A DNA stretch of 64,000 nucleotides from VAZQ01 sp963739175 (lineage in GTDB: Bacteria > Pseudomonadota > Alphaproteobacteria > Rhizobiales > Xanthobacteraceae), in assembly GCA_963739175.1 (NCBI GenBank), contig CAVTZH010000003.1, positions 1 to 64,000 of the forward strand, given 5' to 3'. A model generated the notes under the pieces. It searched no databases. It saw only the letters and a program-made list of their open reading frames with translations, and was not told where the DNA came from. The position numbers were made by a program, and so were the translations under genes. Positions 44,722-53,011 of the stretch are shown here, in pieces (positions within the stretch are counted from its first letter, which is position 1; each line of letters starts with the position of its first letter).

Positions 44722-46713
44722 ATGAGCGATGGTACCTTCCGATCTGTCCGCGCCATGAAGCGCGAGCTTTCCGCCGACCCGGGCGGCTCGCTGCTCAAGA
44801 TCCTGGCCGGGCTGTGGCCCTATATCTGGCCGTCCGAGCGCCGCGACCTGAAGATCCGCGTGCTGATCGCGATGGTGCTGCTGCTGTTGGCGAAGCTCGC
44901 CACCATTGCGGTTCCCTTCACCTTCAAATGGGCGGTCGACGCGTTGACCGGGCAGGGCACCGCGCCGGTCGCCCCCTCGTCGTGGCTCGTTTGGGCAGTG
45001 GCGGCGCCGATCATGATGACGATCGCCTATGGCGGCTCGCGCGTCCTGATGGCGGTGCTCACGCAGATGCGCGACGGCGTGTTCGCCAAGGTGTCGATGC
45101 ACGCGGTGCGCCGGCTCGCCTATCTCGTGTTCGAGCACATGCACCAGCTCTCCTTGCGCTACCATCTGGAGCGCAAGACCGGCGGCCTCACCCGCGTGCT
45201 CGAGCGCGGCCGCACCGCGATCGAGACCATCGTGCGCATGGTGATCATGCAGGCGGTGCCGACGGTCATCGAGCTTGCGCTGATCATCGGCGTGCTGCTC
45301 TACCAGTTCGACTGGCGGTATGTCGCCGTGATCATCCTCACGGTGATCGCGTACACGGTGTTCACCTATGTCGCGACCGAGTGGCGTATCGGCATCCGCC
45401 GCCGCATGAACGACAGCGACACCGAAGCCAACGTGAAGGCGGTCAACTCGCTGCTCAACTACGAGACGGTGAAATATTTCAGCGCCGAGGAGCGCGAGGC
45501 GCGGCGCTACGACCGTTCCATGGAGCGCTACGAGGAGGCGAGCGTCCAGGCCTACGTCTCGCTCGCGGTGCTCAATGCCGGGCAGGCGACCATCTTCACC
45601 ATCGGGCTCGCGGTCTGCATGGTGATGTGCGCCTACGGCATCCAGGAAGGCCGCAACACCGTCGGCGATTTCGTGATGATCAATGCGATGATGATCCAGC
45701 TCTACCAGCCCCTGAACTTCATGGGCATGGTCTATCGCGAGATCAAGCAGGCGGTGATCGACATCGAGACCATGTTCTCGATCCTCGCGCGCAAGCCCGA
45801 GATCGAGGACAAGCCGAACGCGCAGCCGCTGAAAGTCTCCGACGGCGCGATCCGCTTCGACGACGTCCATTTTTCCTACGATCCCGACCGGCCGATCCTC
45901 AAGGGCCTGAGCTTCGCCGTGCCGGCCGGCCACACGGTGGCGATCGTCGGTCCTTCCGGCGCCGGCAAATCGACGGTGTCGCGGCTGCTCTATCGTTTCT
46001 ACGAGCTGAGCAGCGGCCGTATCGAGATCGACGGCCAGGACATCCGCGACGTGACGCAGACATCGCTGCGCGCCGTCATCGGCATGGTTCCGCAGGACAC
46101 CGTCTTGTTCAACGACACCATCCGCTACAACATCCGCTACGGCCGCTGGAATGCGACCGACGAGGAGGTCGAGGAGGCGGCGCGGCTGGCGCAGATCGAC
46201 GGCTTTATCCGACTCTCGCCGAAAGGCTACGAGACCGAGGTCGGCGAGCGCGGGCTGAAGCTTTCCGGCGGCGAGAAGCAGCGGGTGGCGATCGCGCGCA
46301 CCATCCTGAAGGCGCCGCCGATCCTGCTGCTCGACGAAGCGACCTCGGCGCTCGACAGCCACACCGAGAGGGAGATCCAGGACGCGCTCGAACGGGTGTC
46401 GAAGAACCGCACCACCCTGGTGATCGCGCACCGGCTCTCCACGATTACCGGCGCCGACGAGATCATCGTCCTCAGCGAGGGCGCGATCGCCGAGCGCGGC
46501 ACGCATTACGAGTTGCTCGCCAAGGGCGCCCTCTACGCCAGCATGTGGAACCGGCAGCGCGAGGCCGAGGCCGCGCGCGAGAAGCTTGCGCTGGTTGACG
46601 ACGAGCCGGCGGCGCCGAACCGCAACCCGCCGGTGGTCGAAGTGCCGGTTGCCGAGCCTCCCACGGAGCCGCCGCCTGAGTCTCCGGTGGTGCGGGTGGA
46701 CGCGGCAGAATAA
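44722..46713 (+). CDS. ATM1/HMT1-type ABC exporter (fused membrane and ATPase domains)
   Basis: A 663-residue half-transporter. Six transmembrane helices occupy about 45-340 (IRVLIAMVLLLLAKLATIAV onward) with the ATM1-type VNSLLNYETVKYFSAEEREA. ATPase domain: Walker A GPSGAGKST, signature LSGGEKQRVAIARTI, Walker B ILLLDEATSALD. The C-terminal 45 residues are Pro/Glu-rich and disordered. Alphaproteobacterial members export glutathione-linked compounds, including metal conjugates. The 191-bp upstream gap has an AT-rich promoter-like patch near 44645-44675. psd-pssA follow closely. Confidence 0.94.
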   Translation: MSDGTFRSVRAMKRELSADPGGSLLKILAGLWPYIWPSERRDLKIRVLIAMVLLLLAKLATIAVPFTFKWAVDALTGQGTAPVAPSSWLVWAVAAPIMMTIAYGGSRVLMAVLTQMRDGVFAKVSMHAVRRLAYLVFEHMHQLSLRYHLERKTGGLTRVLERGRTAIETIVRMVIMQAVPTVIELALIIGVLLYQFDWRYVAVIILTVIAYTVFTYVATEWRIGIRRRMNDSDTEANVKAVNSLLNYETVKYFSAEEREARRYDRSMERYEEASVQAYVSLAVLNAGQATIFTIGLAVCMVMCAYGIQEGRNTVGDFVMINAMMIQLYQPLNFMGMVYREIKQAVIDIETMFSILARKPEIEDKPNAQPLKVSDGAIRFDDVHFSYDPDRPILKGLSFAVPAGHTVAIVGPSGAGKSTVSRLLYRFYELSSGRIEIDGQDIRDVTQTSLRAVIGMVPQDTVLFNDTIRYNIRYGRWNATDEEVEEAARLAQIDGFIRLSPKGYETEVGERGLKLSGGEKQRVAIARTILKAPPILLLDEATSALDSHTEREIQDALERVSKNRTTLVIAHRLSTITGADEIIVLSEGAIAERGTHYELLAKGALYASMWNRQREAEAAREKLALVDDEPAAPNRNPPVVEVPVAEPPTEPPPESPVVRVDAAE

Positions 46714-46743
46714 GCTCCGCCATCCGCCGTCCCAGGAATTCCA

Positions 46744-47442
46744 ATGTCCGTCGTCGCCTCGATCCGCTCCCAGCTTGCGCCCATCAACCGCGAAGGGTTC
46801 CCGTTCGTCGGCGCGTTCGCGCTGGTGAGCCTGATCCTGTTCTGGATCTGGACGCCGCTTGGCTGGATCGGGACCGTGCTGACGGTCTGGTGCGCCTATT
46901 TCTTCCGCGATCCGCCGCGTGTCACGCCGATGCGGGAAGGGCTGGTGGTCGCGCCCGCGGACGGCAGCGTCAGCAAGATCATCAACGCCGTGCCGCCGGT
47001 CGAACTCGGGCTCGGCGACCGCCCGCTGCCGCGCGTCTCGATTTTCATGAGCGTGTTCAACTGCCACGTCAATCGCAGCCCGGTCAGCGGCCGGATCGAG
47101 AAGATCGTCTACAAGAAGGGCGCCTTCGTCAGCGCCGACCTCGACAAGGCGAGCGAGGACAACGAGCGCAACTCCTTCGTCATCGCATCGGGCAACGTGC
47201 GCATCGGCGTGATCCAGATCGCCGGGCTGGTGGCGCGGCGCATCGTCTGCTTCACGCGCCAGGGCGCGAGCGTCGCCGCCGGCGAGCGCATCGGCATGAT
47301 CCGGTTCGGATCGCGCGTGGACGTCTATCTCCCCGAGGGTACCCGGCCGCTGGTGGCGGAAGGGCAGACCGCGATCGCCGGCGAGACGGTGGTCGCGGAG
47401 CTCAAGGGCGGCGTTCGGGAACTGACGTTCCGCGTGGGCTAG
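46744..47442 (+). CDS. psd: Phosphatidylserine decarboxylase proenzyme
   Basis: A 232-residue short-form membrane enzyme making phosphatidylethanolamine. It has hydrophobic N-terminal helices (FVGAFALVSLILFWIWTPLG), VFNCHVNRSPVSGRIEKIVY and the self-cleavage site Gly189-Ser190 in IGMIRFGSRVDVYLP, where the serine becomes the pyruvoyl cofactor. It precedes pssA, the enzyme supplying its substrate, in the standard alphaproteobacterial order. Confidence 0.95.
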   Translation: MSVVASIRSQLAPINREGFPFVGAFALVSLILFWIWTPLGWIGTVLTVWCAYFFRDPPRVTPMREGLVVAPADGSVSKIINAVPPVELGLGDRPLPRVSIFMSVFNCHVNRSPVSGRIEKIVYKKGAFVSADLDKASEDNERNSFVIASGNVRIGVIQIAGLVARRIVCFTRQGASVAAGERIGMIRFGSRVDVYLPEGTRPLVAEGQTAIAGETVVAELKGGVRELTFRVG

Positions 47443-47516
47443 TGCATCGCGAAAAGATTAACGTCATTTTCCGACCGCCATGGCGGCAGCGCGCCTGAAC
47501 TCGCTATATTGGTTGA

Positions 47517-48440
47517 ATGGCCACTTCGCCCTTCGAGCCCGACCGTCCAGGAGAACGCCTGCGCGAGCGCCTGCGTGAGCGGCGGCGCCGCTTCAAGGGC
47601 ATCCCGGTGCGCACGCTGCTGCCGAATCTGATCACGCTGCTCGCGCTCTGCGCCGGCCTGACCGGCGTTCGCCTCGCGATCGAGGGCAAGCTCGAATGGG
47701 CGGTGGCGGCGATCGTGTTCGCCGCCATGCTGGATGGCATCGACGGCCGCGTCGCGCGCATGCTCAAGGGCACGTCGCGCTTCGGCGCCGAGCTCGACAG
47801 CCTTGCGGACTTCTTCAATTTCGGCGTCGCGCCGGCGTTGATCCTCTACTTCTGGGGGCTGCACGAGCTCGGCAATGCCGGCTGGATCGCCGCCATGGTG
47901 TTTGCGATCTGCGCGGGGCTGCGGCTCGCCCGCTTCAACGTGATGATCGACGATCCGAACCGGCCGGCCTGGGCCGCAAACTTCTTTGTCGGGATGCCGG
48001 CGCCCGGCGGCGCCATCGCCGTGCTGCTGCCGATCTATCTGTTCTTCCTCGGCATGCCGAAGTTCGCCGGGCTGCAGCCGATCGTGTTCCTCTATACGCT
48101 CGCGCTCGCGATCCTGATGGTGTCGCGGCTGCCGGTGTTCTCCGGCAAGCGGGTCGGCAAGCGGGTGGCGCCGGAGATGGTGCTGCCGGTGTTCGTGCTG
48201 GTGGTGGCGGGTTTCGCGCTGCTCATCGCCTATCCGTGGTTCGTGCTGGCGATCGGTACGGTGGCCTATCTCGCGAGTCTGCCGTTCGGCGTGGTCGCCT
48301 ACCGCAAGCACCAAGAGGCCGAAGCCGCGGCCAAGCAGCCGCCGGCAACCGTGGTTCCATCGCCTGCTACGGCCGAAGCTGCCTCGACACCGCCGGGTGC
48401 GCCGGCTGACGACGCCGACCGTCCGGCGCGGCTCAACTAG
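47517..48440 (+). CDS. pssA: CDP-diacylglycerol--serine O-phosphatidyltransferase
   Basis: A 307-residue integral membrane enzyme that makes phosphatidylserine. The CDP-alcohol phosphotransferase motif DGIDGRVARMLKGTSRFGAE continues LDSLADFFNFGVAPA, giving the DGxxAR(x8)Gx3Dx3D residues. About eight hydrophobic helices follow. The C-terminus is a Pro/Ala-rich tail. It lies 74 bp after psd and supplies its substrate. Confidence 0.95.
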   Translation: MATSPFEPDRPGERLRERLRERRRRFKGIPVRTLLPNLITLLALCAGLTGVRLAIEGKLEWAVAAIVFAAMLDGIDGRVARMLKGTSRFGAELDSLADFFNFGVAPALILYFWGLHELGNAGWIAAMVFAICAGLRLARFNVMIDDPNRPAWAANFFVGMPAPGGAIAVLLPIYLFFLGMPKFAGLQPIVFLYTLALAILMVSRLPVFSGKRVGKRVAPEMVLPVFVLVVAGFALLIAYPWFVLAIGTVAYLASLPFGVVAYRKHQEAEAAAKQPPATVVPSPATAEAASTPPGAPADDADRPARLN

Positions 48441-48545
48441 TCAATCATCCATCAGTCTTGGAAGGTGGCCGGGCTTTCCGAGTTCGGTTTCCTTGCGCCT
48501 GCTAATCGCGTGTTGCACCATTCAGCCGCGAGCACGGAGGCTTCC

Positions 48546-49028
48546 ATGGTTGTCATCAAGATGCCTGGCGGCGATATCGAAGTCGTGTCGTCCGCAGAGC
48601 TGCAGTGGATGCGCGAGGCATTCGAGCACGAATTTGCGGGAACCGTCATGCTCCGCGTTGGCGGCAACCGCATCTTCTCGATCGAGAGCCTCGCCGAACT
48701 GCGCCAGAAGTTCAGCACCGACGGTGCAGGGCTTGCGGATTTCACGCCACCGGACGGCGATCTCATCAGTGTCGTCAATGCGAAGAATGTGCGGGAGGTG
48801 GAGCCCGCCAATGCCGCCCAGCACCACGAGCGTGCCCGTGCCGTGCTCAAGTTCGGGGCTAGGCTGAGCCTTGCCGTCCGAGAGACCGTGGGTGAAGCGC
48901 GGGCGATCTTGGCGGCAGCGGGCGGCGCTGCAGGATCGCTTGAAGCGGCGGCTGGCCGCCGCCGCACCTCCCGGGGCAAGCCGCGCAAGACCACTGCGAA
49001 GCGAAAAACGCGCTCGAAGCGAAAATGA
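48546..49028 (+). CDS. Unknown protein with a Lys/Arg-rich C-terminal tail
   Basis: A 160-residue protein starting at ATG 48546 after CACGGAGGC. The first 110 residues form a mixed fold (MVVIKMPGGDIEVVSSAELQ, FAGTVMLRVGGNRIFSIESL, LADFTPPDGDLISVVNAKNV) that I do not recognise. The tail after residue 130 is strongly basic (RRRTSRGKPRKTTAKRKTRS), like histone H1-type or other nucleic-acid-binding tails. No signal peptide is present. The base composition is not unusual. Confidence 0.68.
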   Translation: MVVIKMPGGDIEVVSSAELQWMREAFEHEFAGTVMLRVGGNRIFSIESLAELRQKFSTDGAGLADFTPPDGDLISVVNAKNVREVEPANAAQHHERARAVLKFGARLSLAVRETVGEARAILAAAGGAAGSLEAAAGRRRTSRGKPRKTTAKRKTRSKRK

Positions 49029-49161
49029 AGGGGCGGCCCGAGCCGGTCGGCTGCTACCAAACCGCGCATTCAAACGCCCCGCCGCCGCACGCGCCGCACT
49101 TCCGTCATAGTGTAAGCACGTATTGATCGCGCGGGCGGGGGCCTATTCGCGGGAGGTCGTG

Positions 49162-49833
49162 ATGTCTCGATCAGCCTTCGGCCGTCACCATTGGAAGCCG
49201 GTCGGGTTGCTTGCCGCTGCTGCGTTCATGCTGTGGTCGGCGCTGCCATCGTCGGCGCAGACGCAACCACCGGCACCGTCTGCAACGCCCGACGCGATCA
49301 CGCCGGTCGAGGAATTCTCCCGGCAGCTCGAGCAGTTCAAGAACAGCATCCCTCAACTCAATAAACGGATTGAGGATTCGGCCAATGCGGTCGACCGCTG
49401 GACCAATGTCGAGCGGGCGCGCAAGGAGATCGAAGAGTTGCGCGCGCTGGTCGGCACGGCGCTCGGCGCGGTGTCCGACAACGGCACGGTCTCGCAGCTT
49501 GGGGCGCGTGCGCTCGCGCATTCCCGCGAGAAGTTGCGGGCGTTGGAGCAGGACACGCGCTTCCGCCCGGAGGAGCGGCAGTTCCTGATCGAGCAGTGGC
49601 GGCGGCTGCGCGCCGACACCGAGCGTGCGACCGAGGAGCTTGCCGCGGCACGCAAGGAGTTCGCCGATCTCCTGCGTACGCTGCAGGCCAACGAGGACTT
49701 CGTCGACGAATTGGTCCAGATCCGGCAGGCGCAGAAGGCGCTCGAAGTGATCCAGCGTCTGACCCAGGATATCCGCCAAGCCAATGATCAGCTCAAACGT
49801 CTGATCGGCGGGATCAAGCCGCCGGGCGCGTGA
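49162..49833 (+). CDS. Exported coiled-coil protein of unknown function
   Basis: A 223-residue protein. ATG 49162 has GGGAGG five bases upstream; an in-frame start at 49123 lacks one. Signal peptide: KPVGLLAAAAFMLWSALPSS, cleavage near SSAQT. The mature protein is almost entirely charged helix (FSRQLEQFKNSIPQLNKRIE, ERARKEIEELRALVGTALGA, TERATEELAAARKEFADLLR), likely a long coiled coil in the periplasm. It is followed directly by a small lipoprotein gene. Confidence 0.75.
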   Translation: MSRSAFGRHHWKPVGLLAAAAFMLWSALPSSAQTQPPAPSATPDAITPVEEFSRQLEQFKNSIPQLNKRIEDSANAVDRWTNVERARKEIEELRALVGTALGAVSDNGTVSQLGARALAHSREKLRALEQDTRFRPEERQFLIEQWRRLRADTERATEELAAARKEFADLLRTLQANEDFVDELVQIRQAQKALEVIQRLTQDIRQANDQLKRLIGGIKPPGA

Positions 49834-49835
49834 CC

Positions 49836-50186
49836 ATGCGCGCCTTTGGGATCGGTGCCGTCGCGGCGGGCTTGGCGCTCGCCGCCTGCAATCCCACGGG
49901 TGACACCGGCTATGTGGAAATCAGAACCGTTCCGGCGACGATACAGCGTTCCCCGGCGCTCTATCTCGACAAGACGAAGCTCGAGCCGGTGCAGAAGGGC
50001 ATCGCGGTGCTCAAGCAGCGCGCCGGCACCACCAAGCTCTCGGCTGAGAACCTCGGCGGCCAGGTGGCTTTATGCGACATCGTTGTGCGCAAGAACCGGA
50101 TCACCACGGTGACGGTGTCGGTGCTGGAGCGGCCGCCGCGCTGCCAGTGTCGCAACAGCGCCAGCAAAGGCGCCTGCGTCAGTTAG
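49836..50186 (+). CDS. Small lipoprotein of unknown function
   Basis: A 116-residue protein with a lipobox LAAC ending at Cys18 (AVAAGLALAACNPTGD). The mature part is a mixed fold with repeated strands (GYVEIRTVPATIQRSPALYL, NRITTVTVSVLERPPRC) and paired cysteines (CQCRNSASKGAC). It begins 2 bp after the coiled-coil gene's stop (a GTG overlap start at 49830 is also possible), so the two are probably coexpressed and may act together. Confidence 0.7.
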   Translation: MRAFGIGAVAAGLALAACNPTGDTGYVEIRTVPATIQRSPALYLDKTKLEPVQKGIAVLKQRAGTTKLSAENLGGQVALCDIVVRKNRITTVTVSVLERPPRCQCRNSASKGACVS

Positions 50187-50402
50187 CCGGCCTGCTGCTG
50201 CCGGCCGCGCCCCCATTGCAGGCTGCTGCAACGCAGTATCCACACGGAAAGACGCGGCGCGACCAGCGGTTTCATCCCCGATCTTTTCCACCACTTTTCA
50301 CAGGCCTGGGGAACGCGTGCCTATACACTCTGGTGCCACCAACCTAGACTAAAATGAGGGAAATCGCGGGATTCCGCGCTCGAGAGGCAATGGGCTGAGC
50401 CG

Positions 50403-51089
50403 ATGAGTAAGCTTGCCGCAGTGGCTGAACGGCTTGCGGAAACCAGGCGCTGGCTTGACCAGGAGGCGGACCGGCTCGCGGCGCGACTCGATCAGTTGGA
50501 AAAACGGGCGCCAGCCGCGATCCAGACTGCGCACCGGCTGCTGGACGAACAGCAGCGAGGGTTGGAAGAGACCGAGCGGATGGTCCAGCAGTGGCTGAGT
50601 GCCACCGCGGACCTTGCGAACGCAGCCAAGGGCGCGCCTGCGCACGCTGTTGCAAGCCCGGCAGTACCGAAGCCGCCAAAATCCCAGGAAAGCATAGCGG
50701 CCGCCCCCGACGCCGTGAATGTAATGTTGGATGAGCAGCAGAAATACGTGGGGAAGCTCGAACGCGCATTGCAGACGCTGGCGAGCGCGCCGCCCGAGCC
50801 ACTGGCTGAGGCTGCCAGCCCGTTGAAGCAGTCCGGCGAGGATGAGCCGGCGCTCGACTCGCGCCAGCTCCTGGACGAGCAGCAGAAGACCGTGCGTCCC
50901 CGGGACGAAGGCGGGCTGGAGCGCGCGTTGCAGACCCTGGCCAACATGCCGCGCCCACGGCTCACGCCGTTCGTCAGTGAGGCGCCAACCCCGGTGGAGT
51001 CGGCACTCCGTGTGCTGGATGAGCCGCAGAAGGCCGAGGACGCGTCCAAGCAACAGCCACGTAAGCTTGGCGTCGTGCGCGTCGCATAA
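50403..51089 (+). CDS. Unknown helical protein with degenerate LDEQQK repeats
   Basis: A 228-residue cytoplasmic protein. It starts MSKLAAVAERLAETRRWLDQ and is mostly charged helix. Four degenerate repeats begin RLLDEQQRGLEE, VMLDEQQKYVGKLERALQTL, QLLDEQQKTV...GLERALQTLA and RVLDEPQKAED, separated by Pro/Ala linkers. I know no family with this unit. The 216-bp gap upstream (50187-50402) contains no other gene. Confidence 0.65.
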   Translation: MSKLAAVAERLAETRRWLDQEADRLAARLDQLEKRAPAAIQTAHRLLDEQQRGLEETERMVQQWLSATADLANAAKGAPAHAVASPAVPKPPKSQESIAAAPDAVNVMLDEQQKYVGKLERALQTLASAPPEPLAEAASPLKQSGEDEPALDSRQLLDEQQKTVRPRDEGGLERALQTLANMPRPRLTPFVSEAPTPVESALRVLDEPQKAEDASKQQPRKLGVVRVA

Positions 51090-51137
51090 CTCGTCCATCG
51101 CACGAACGCTCGGACCTGAGCCGTTGCGCGCAACGAA

Positions 51138-51785
51138 CTATCTGCCGGGCAGGGGGTGCCCCGGCATCAGCTCATAGGGATGCTTCCAGCCGGGCAACGC
51201 TTTGATGCGGTCGAGCCAGGCCGCGATGTTCTTGTGCTCGGCGGCGATGTCGAAACCGAACTCTTCCGCCGGATAGTAGAGGTAGGCCACCAGCGACAGG
51301 TCGGCGATCGTCGGGCGCTCACCCAACATGTAAGGACGCGACGCCAGCCGCTTGTTGACGATCGCGAGATTGTTGTCGATCCGCCCCTTGAGGAAGGCGA
51401 GCACGGCCGGATCGCCCGGCGGCCGCGCCAGCGTGCGCAGGAAGCGGTAGGGGCCGAGGAAGCCGTTGACCTTCTGGTTGTCGAAGATGATCCAGCGCAG
51501 CGCTTCGAGCTTCTCGTCTTCGGTCGCGGGGCGAAACTTGCCGGAGCGGTCGGCGAGATAAGTCAGGCACACGCCGGACTGGCTGAGCTTCCTGTCGCCA
51601 TGGACGAGCACGGGTACCTCGCCCATCTCGTTGATGGTCTCGCGGTACTCCGGCGTGCGCGGCACACCTTTGCCGAAGAAGTCGACGAAGACCGGCTCCC
51701 AGTCGGCGCCGATGAGATTGAGCATCAAGGCGACGCGATAGGCGTTGCCGGACTGGGCAAAGCAGTGGAGCTGATATTCGGCCAT
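51138..51785 (-). CDS. Glutathione S-transferase family protein
   Basis: A 215-residue two-domain GST. Thioredoxin-like N-terminal domain: QLHCFAQSGNAYRVALMLNL (active-site Ser in SGNAYR) and the cis-Pro and glutathione contacts in GEVPVLVHGDRKLSQSGVCL. C-terminal helical domain: YMLGERPTIADLSLVAYLYY with the N-capping box. ATG 51785 chosen; an in-frame start at 51803 is possible. Substrate unknown. Confidence 0.9.
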   Translation of the reverse strand: MAEYQLHCFAQSGNAYRVALMLNLIGADWEPVFVDFFGKGVPRTPEYRETINEMGEVPVLVHGDRKLSQSGVCLTYLADRSGKFRPATEDEKLEALRWIIFDNQKVNGFLGPYRFLRTLARPPGDPAVLAFLKGRIDNNLAIVNKRLASRPYMLGERPTIADLSLVAYLYYPAEEFGFDIAAEHKNIAAWLDRIKALPGWKHPYELMPGHPLPGR

Positions 51786-51821
51786 TGAGGGCTGCCTGCG
51801 CAACGCGAACTGGACTTTCTG

Positions 51822-52796
51822 CTAGTTTGCCTTGATCTTGGCTGCGCGGATGATGGGCCACCAGCGCTCGATCTCTGCCCGCTGCAAATTCCCCAGTGCC
51901 TCCGGTGTCAGCTGATCCGCTGGCAGAAGCTCTTGCCCGAGTTCGCCGAGCCGCTTTTGGACGGCCGGATCGGTCAGCGCACTGCGGACTGCGCCGTTGA
52001 GCTTGGCGATGATGTCTGCAGGCGTGCCTTTTGGCGCCCACAGGCCGCGCCAATTCGACATGAAAAAACCTGGCAGTCCCGCCTCGTCCGCGGTCGGCAG
52101 GTTTGGCGCGACGGCCAAGCGCGTCTTTGCAGTCACCGCGAAACCTTTAACGTTGCCGGCGCGAATCTGCGGCACCGAATTGGCCGCGGTGTCGAACATG
52201 ATGTCGATCTGTCCCGCAATCATGTCCTGCATGGCGGGCGCGAGCCCCCGATACGGAACGAACTCGAACTGCGTTTGTGTCTCTTTCTGAAAGAAGACGC
52301 CGACGACATGCCCGACCCCGCCGGGCCCGGTGGTTCCGGCCGAGGCTTTGCCGGGGTTGGCCTTGAGCCAGCCGATCAACCCTTTCAGGTCATTGGCCGG
52401 TAGGGACTTCTTGCCGACAATGGCAATCGACTCGGTCGAGACCAGCGAGATCGGCTCGAAGTCCTTCAATACGTCATAGTTGAGCGAATAGACGGCGCCG
52501 TTCAGGACATGCGTCGGCCAGTTGCCGTAGCTGAGCGTATAGCCATCGGGAGCGGCCCGTGCGACACGAGCGACGCCGATGCTGCCCGCGGCCCCGCCGA
52601 CGTTTTCAATCACGATCGTCTGGCCAAGCGTACTGCGCATGTGATCGGCCACAATACGCATGATGGTGTCTCCCGACCCTCCGGCCGCGAACGCCACCAC
52701 CACGGTGATCGGCCGCGACGGATAGACCTGCGCGGATGCGCCGCTCACGCCGCCGATGACTGCTGCGACGGCAAGTGCCAGCGAGAACCTTTTCAT
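51822..52796 (-). CDS. Bug/TctC-family tripartite tricarboxylate receptor
   Basis: A 324-residue periplasmic receptor. Start ATG 52796 has GATGAGG upstream; signal peptide FSLALAVAAVIGGVSGASAQ. Bug landmarks: YPSRPITVVVAFAAGGSGDT, GAAGSIGVARVARAAPDGYT, TGPGGVGHVVGVFFQKETQT, YRGLAPAMQDMIAGQIDIMF. It is the third Bug gene in the window and diverged from the other two. No permease is adjacent. The ligand is unknown. The 215-bp gap to mmsA shows nothing else. Confidence 0.92.
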   Translation of the reverse strand: MKRFSLALAVAAVIGGVSGASAQVYPSRPITVVVAFAAGGSGDTIMRIVADHMRSTLGQTIVIENVGGAAGSIGVARVARAAPDGYTLSYGNWPTHVLNGAVYSLNYDVLKDFEPISLVSTESIAIVGKKSLPANDLKGLIGWLKANPGKASAGTTGPGGVGHVVGVFFQKETQTQFEFVPYRGLAPAMQDMIAGQIDIMFDTAANSVPQIRAGNVKGFAVTAKTRLAVAPNLPTADEAGLPGFFMSNWRGLWAPKGTPADIIAKLNGAVRSALTDPAVQKRLGELGQELLPADQLTPEALGNLQRAEIERWWPIIRAAKIKAN

Positions 52797-53011
52797 AAAC
52801 CTCATCTCCAACTGATCCGACCCGGCCAGCTATCGATACGGCCGCCGAGAAAGCAGCGCAACACCCGCGCTCCTGTCGATTCTTGAGCAACAGGCGTTTC
52901 CCGCCGCAAGGCCGGCGAGCCGCGCCCAATTGGGCAGCAGGTTGAACAATCGGCATTCATGTTGCCGCCATCACGGTGGCGGAACGCGCGTCCCGGTAGT
53001 CCACGGGCCCG

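Noticed and set aside
44563..47067. 834-codon antisense open frame across the ABC exporter and psd
   Set aside because: His/Asp/Arg-rich composition typical of the complement of GC-rich genes; sense genes have full motif sets.
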